This document shows positions 5,842 to 8,605 of a stretch of DNA of 8,605 nt, one piece after another. The DNA is from JAWWPY01 sp964412845. Lineage in GTDB: Bacteria > Actinomycetota > Actinomycetes > Streptosporangiales > Streptosporangiaceae. The stretch is taken from contig CAYPQM010000221.1 in the NCBI GenBank assembly GCA_964412845.1, positions 1-8,605 on the forward strand, given 5' to 3'. The first letter of the stretch is position 1. Every line of letters starts with the position of its first letter. The notes beneath the pieces were generated by a model. It searched no databases, was not told where the DNA came from, and worked only from the letters and a program-made list of their open reading frames with translations. Made by a program: the position numbers and the translations under genes.

Positions 5842-6879
5842 ATGACCTTGCCCAGCCGCTCCGTGATCTGCCCGCCCGTGTCGTTCCGGCATCTGCAGCG
5901 GCTGACCGATCGCATCGGCCTGCTGGAGCGCGCCGAGGGCATCATGCCCCTGCATGAGCACGGTTACCGCGTTGATGACGTCGCCCGCGGGCTGGTGCTG
6001 CTATGCCGTGAACCGTCGCCCTCCGAGGAACTCATCACCCTGGCGCGGCGGTACCTCTACTTCCTGCAGCAGGCACAGGCGGCGGACGGGACGTTCCGCA
6101 ACCATCTCGGACATGACCGTAACTGGCTTGACCAGCCCGGCACCGACGACTGCTGGGGGCGCGCCCTGTGGGGTCTTGGCACCGCCGCGGCCCGGGGCCC
6201 CACGCCGAGCATCCGCGCGGAGGCCCTGGACCGGTTCAACCTGGGCGCGGAACTCTCGGCCCGGTGGCCGCACGCCATGGCATTCGCGGCGCTCGGCGCC
6301 GCCGAGATCCTGGATAGCTGGCCCGGCCACGCCGGCGCGCTCAGGCTGCTGGCCGGGGCCAGCACGGTGATCGGTGAACCGGCCGCCGACCCAGCGTGGC
6401 CATGGCCCGCGCCGCGGCTCAGCTACGCGAACGCGGCGATCGCGGAAGCCACCATCGTGGCAGGCTGGAAACTCGACCAGGATCCGATCCTGCGCAACGG
6501 CCTGCGGATGCTCGACTGGCTGCTGGTCGTCGAGACCCGTGGCGGCCACCTGTCAGTGATGCCGGCCGGCGGCTGGGGCCCCGGCGAGCGCCGGCCAGGC
6601 ACCGACCAGCGGCCGATCGAGGTCGCCGCCCTGGCGGACGCGTGTGCTCGCGCGGCGGCTGTCACCGGTGACCGGAGCTGGCTGAACGGCGTGGACATGT
6701 GCGTAGCGTGGTTCCTCGGCGACAACGACGCCAGGATCCCGATGCTCGACGAGCGAACCGGCGGCGGCTCAGACAGCCTCGGCCCGACCAGTCGCAGCCG
6801 CAACCAGGGCGCCGAGGCGACCCTGGCCATGATCTCGGTCCTGCAGCAAGGCCAGCGCCGGGCCGCGCAGGCTCAGTGA
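5842..6879 (+). CDS. Glycosyltransferase-associated (alpha/alpha)-barrel-like protein, stand-alone
   Basis: Protein of 345 residues resembling the helical domain found at the C-terminus of some bacterial group 1 glycosyltransferases and as separate proteins in actinomycetes; the specific substrate is unknown to me. Recognisable blocks are FRHLQRLTDRIGLLE 15-29, HGYRVDDVARGLVLL 40-54 with the D45-D46 pair, FLQQAQAADGTFRNHL 74-89, TDDCWGRALWGLG 101-113, RLSYANAAIAEA, DQRPIEVAALADACARA from 255, and RNQGAEATLAM from 320. Repeating helix-helix units with acidic residues suit an (alpha/alpha)6 glycosidase-type fold. The ATG at 5842 has no strong ribosome site, but no other ATG, GTG or TTG occurs in frame after the def stop. 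No glycosyltransferase catalytic (GT-B) domain is in the window. Function by inference: saccharide binding or processing. Confidence 0.78.
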   Translation: MTLPSRSVICPPVSFRHLQRLTDRIGLLERAEGIMPLHEHGYRVDDVARGLVLLCREPSPSEELITLARRYLYFLQQAQAADGTFRNHLGHDRNWLDQPGTDDCWGRALWGLGTAAARGPTPSIRAEALDRFNLGAELSARWPHAMAFAALGAAEILDSWPGHAGALRLLAGASTVIGEPAADPAWPWPAPRLSYANAAIAEATIVAGWKLDQDPILRNGLRMLDWLLVVETRGGHLSVMPAGGWGPGERRPGTDQRPIEVAALADACARAAAVTGDRSWLNGVDMCVAWFLGDNDARIPMLDERTGGGSDSLGPTSRSRNQGAEATLAMISVLQQGQRRAAQAQ

Positions 6880-6889
6880 CAAACCCCGG

Positions 6890-6929
6890 TCAGCGTCCCC
6901 CGCGGCCTCGGTAGCCTGCGGGGAACGCG
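6890..6929 (-). pseudogene. Duplicated 3' end of the helicase gene (remnant)
   Basis: Read on the minus strand, this 40-base segment encodes AFPAGYRGRGGR and a TGA stop, nearly the same as the real helicase end AFSAGYRGRRR-stop (7002-7038). Most differences are synonymous or a clean 3-base gap, so both copies look as if they evolved as coding sequence. It lies 112 bases beyond the real stop, separated by the 18-base tandem repeat, and is out of frame with the helicase. It may be a duplicated tail or the remains of a longer C-terminus. Confidence 0.55.
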
Positions 6930-6930
6930 C

Positions 6931-7001
6931 CATGACCGGCTGGCCCAGCACGACCGGCTGCACAGCATGACCGGCTGGCCCAGCATGACCGGCTGGCCCA
7001 G
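6931..7001. repeat. 18-base tandem repeat abutting the helicase stop codon
   Basis: CATGACCGGCTGGCCCAG occurs exactly at 6931-6948, 6966-6983 and 6984-7001, with a degenerate 17-base copy at 6949-6965. The block fills the space between the two copies of the helicase 3' end and adjoins the stop codon at 7002. There are no spacers between units, so it is a minisatellite and not a CRISPR array. Confidence 0.9.
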
Positions 7002-8408
7002 TCAGCGCCGGCGCCCTCGGTAACCCGCGGAGAACGCGGCCGCGCCACGGCCAGTTGCCTTGGTGGCGACGATGGCCGTGGGCCGGCTGAGCCGGGTGAC
7101 CGGGGCGATCCGGCCCGCAGGCTCACCAGCGATCGTGCGCAGCAGCTCGGAGCCAGGGCCGACCGTCGCGGCCAGCGGGGCAACACTGGCCCGGCGCATC
7201 AGCGCGCGCACATCATCGGCTTGGCCCGCGGTTTGCAGGGTGACCACCACTCCGGTGGCCCCGGCCCGGGCCGTGCGTCCGGAACGATGCAGGTAGGCCT
7301 TGTGCTCAGTCGGCGAGTCGGCGTGGATAACCAGGTCGATCCCATCGACGTGGATACCGCGGGCGGCGATGTCGGTGGCGACCATGACCCGGACCTCCCC
7401 CGCGGCGAACGACGCGAGATTCCGTTCCCGGGCGCTTTGCGCCAGGTTGCCGTGCAGGTCAACAGCGGGGATGTGTGCGGCGGCCAGTTGCCGGGCGAGC
7501 TTCTGCGCGCCGTGCTTGGTCCGGGTGAAGATGAGGGACCGCTTCTTGCCGCTGGCCAGGACGGCGACCACACCTACCCGGTCCGCGGGCGCCACGGTGA
7601 GCAGATGGTGGACGAGCGCGACCGGGGCAGCAGCCGGATCGACCGCGTGCATGGCCGGGTTGGTCAGGAAGCGGCGGACGAGGACGTCCACGGCGCTGTC
7701 GAGGGTCGCGGAGAACAGCATCCGCTGGCCCTCAGGTGGGGTGGCGGCGAGCAGCCGGCTGACGATCGGCAGGAACCCGAGGTCGGCCATGTGGTCCGCC
7801 TCGTCGATCACGCTGATCTCGACATCGCCCAAGTGGCAATGGCCCTGCTCGATGAGGTCGGCCAGGCGTCCCGGGCAGGCGACGACGATGTCGGCGCGGG
7901 CACGCAGCGCGGCCACCTGCGGATGCTGCGAGGTGCCGCCGAAGATCGTCGCCACGGTCAGGTCAACCGCCTGGGCCAGCGGCACCAGCACCGCCTGGAC
8001 CTGGCTGGCCAGCTCACGGGTCGGCACGAGGACCAGGCCACGGGGACGGCACGCGCTCGTGTAGCCGTCGACCAGCCGGGCGACAAGCGGGATCGCGAAC
8101 CCCAGGGTCTTGCCTGAGCCGGTCCGCCCACGGCCGAGAATGTCGAGGCCGGCCAGTGCGTCGGGCAACACGGCCGCCTGGATCGGGAACGGCGCGGTGA
8201 TTCCCGCGCTGTCGAGCGCGGCCACGATAGGCGCCGGGACGCCGAGGGAGGCGAAGCTGGCGTCGAGCGAGGGGATGTCGAGCGGCGGGATGTCCCGCGA
8301 GGGGATATCCCGCGAGGCGATCCCGGGCCGGGCAGGCCGACGCCGCCTGCGCCGCGGCGCGGCCGGGCCTTCACTAGGCAGGGATCTTGAAATGGGTACA
8401 ACTGTCAC
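7002..8408 (-). CDS. DEAD-box ATP-dependent RNA helicase
   Basis: RNA-unwinding ATPase of the bacterial DEAD-box family (RhlE/DeaD-like). With GTG 8408 as residue 1: Q-motif region F52 to Q77, motif I GRTGSGKT 94-101, Ia PTRELA 129-134, Ib CPGR 178-181 (usually TPGR), II DEAD 202-205, III SAT 233-235, IV LIFTRT, V ATDIAARG 344-351, VI HRSGRTARAG 374-383. All are present, so it should be active. The N-terminus is Arg-rich with an S-R-D-I-P repeat, and the C-terminus ends in a basic GYRGRRR tail that may bind RNA. Start is uncertain: the frame is open to the window edge with other starts at ATG 8441 and GTG 8543. I prefer 8408 because AAGGA lies nine bases upstream and third-position G/C drops beyond it. 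At 468 residues the length is typical. Confidence 0.93.
   Translation of the reverse strand: MTVVPISRSLPSEGPAAPRRRRRRPARPGIASRDIPSRDIPPLDIPSLDASFASLGVPAPIVAALDSAGITAPFPIQAAVLPDALAGLDILGRGRTGSGKTLGFAIPLVARLVDGYTSACRPRGLVLVPTRELASQVQAVLVPLAQAVDLTVATIFGGTSQHPQVAALRARADIVVACPGRLADLIEQGHCHLGDVEISVIDEADHMADLGFLPIVSRLLAATPPEGQRMLFSATLDSAVDVLVRRFLTNPAMHAVDPAAAPVALVHHLLTVAPADRVGVVAVLASGKKRSLIFTRTKHGAQKLARQLAAAHIPAVDLHGNLAQSARERNLASFAAGEVRVMVATDIAARGIHVDGIDLVIHADSPTEHKAYLHRSGRTARAGATGVVVTLQTAGQADDVRALMRRASVAPLAATVGPGSELLRTIAGEPAGRIAPVTRLSRPTAIVATKATGRGAAAFSAGYRGRRR
8262..8315 (-). repeat. 15-base in-frame repeat in the helicase N-terminal region
   Basis: Consecutive 15-base units encode S-R-D-I-P, S-R-D-I-P, P-L-D-I-P and a partial S-L-D just before the Q-motif region. 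The first two units differ by only two bases. It is a likely flexible linker between the Arg-rich N-terminus and the helicase core. Confidence 0.75.
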
Positions 8409-8540
8409 TGACGGGTGTCCTTCGGACTTGGGTGGCCGCATCTCGAGGGCCGCCACGTCCGTGGAAACCTGTGCGCTCGCTGCGCTATGTACGACCGGCG
8501 CGCCCTGATGGCTGCGCCTTGTGCGATACCCAGTGTACTG

Positions 8541-8605
8541 CACGGGCGCGCGCCGCCACAGAATGTAAGCGACGGCGCCGAGCGGGATCGGCGGCAGGTA
8601 GGTGA
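8541..8605 (-). CDS. Possible C-terminal end of an upstream membrane protein (partial, stop not found)
   Basis: On the minus strand, in the same frame as the helicase, the last 60 or so bases encode TYLPPIPLGAVAYILWRRAP, with G/C at 18 of 20 third positions. A Pro-rich turn, apolar helix and Arg pair resembles the C-terminal end of LPG-synthase-type transmembrane (flippase-like) proteins, from memory only. No in-frame stop follows before the helicase core. Either the upstream gene lost its stop and reads into the helicase, or a base error hides the stop (another frame stops at 8485-8487). Confidence 0.35.

Noticed and set aside
5822..5846. Third copy of the helicase 3' end (partial match around CTCGGTAAGCC)
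   Set aside because: The similarity is limited to about a dozen bases with gaps and encodes only A-Y-R-G in common, which may be chance.
6931..7001. CRISPR-like array
   Set aside because: The units are directly adjacent with no spacers and are only 18 bases long, so this is a minisatellite.
6890..7186. Separate minus-strand gene of 98 residues ending in the GYRGR motif
   Set aside because: Most of it overlaps the helicase in another frame and reads as an Arg/Ser/Pro-rich shadow. Only the last dozen codons resemble real protein, so I treat them as a duplicated remnant.
7221..8117. Long plus-strand open frame opposite the helicase
   Set aside because: It is the antisense of conserved helicase motifs and has no recognisable domain; long antisense frames are expected at this GC content.

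Overview
The window is GC-rich DNA (about 70% GC by eye, with strong G/C bias at third codon positions) typical of an actinomycete; the neighbourhood and protein styles would suit Streptosporangiales or a related order, but the genus cannot be fixed from the sequence. It comes from a draft scaffold: there are three runs of exactly 100 N (1863-1962, 3261-3360, 4780-4879). Each is flanked on both sides by the same sequence (55, 22 and 19 bases), so each looks like two overlapping contig ends that were never merged. Removing one copy of each overlap restores the reading frame of both genes that are interrupted, and I annotate on that basis.

Layout, left to right. Plus strand: an FtsH-type AAA+ ATPase/zinc protease whose 5' end lies outside the window (1-2108, through gap 1), followed after 19 bases by a small HEXXH protein with a membrane-like segment (2128-2568). 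Minus strand: an unrecognised 83-residue protein (2584-2835), then a spacer with a 25-base palindrome and a 14-base tandem repeat, then coxG (3040-3983, through gap 2), a SRPBCC-domain protein that regains a C-terminal membrane anchor once the gap is closed. Plus strand, divergent from coxG across 28 bases: a DUF2071/YqjF-like protein (4012-4770), gap 3, a peptide deformylase with a repetitive N-terminal tail (4993-5673), and a stand-alone (alpha/alpha)-barrel-like protein of the kind found attached to some glycosyltransferases (5842-6879). Minus strand, convergent: a DEAD-box RNA helicase (7002-about 8408). The frame upstream of the helicase start stays open to the window edge and resembles the C-terminal end of a membrane protein.

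The genes do not form one evident pathway. The FtsH-like protein and the HEXXH protein are probably co-transcribed and may act together at the membrane. CoxG is separated from any CO dehydrogenase subunit genes in this window. The deformylase, helicase and barrel protein are housekeeping or accessory functions. The most distinctive feature of the region is repetition: short tandem repeats of 14-18 bases sit at the ends of most genes, and the 3' end of the helicase gene, stop codon included, appears to have been duplicated. I did not find a convincing defence, mobile-element, CRISPR or biosynthetic system.
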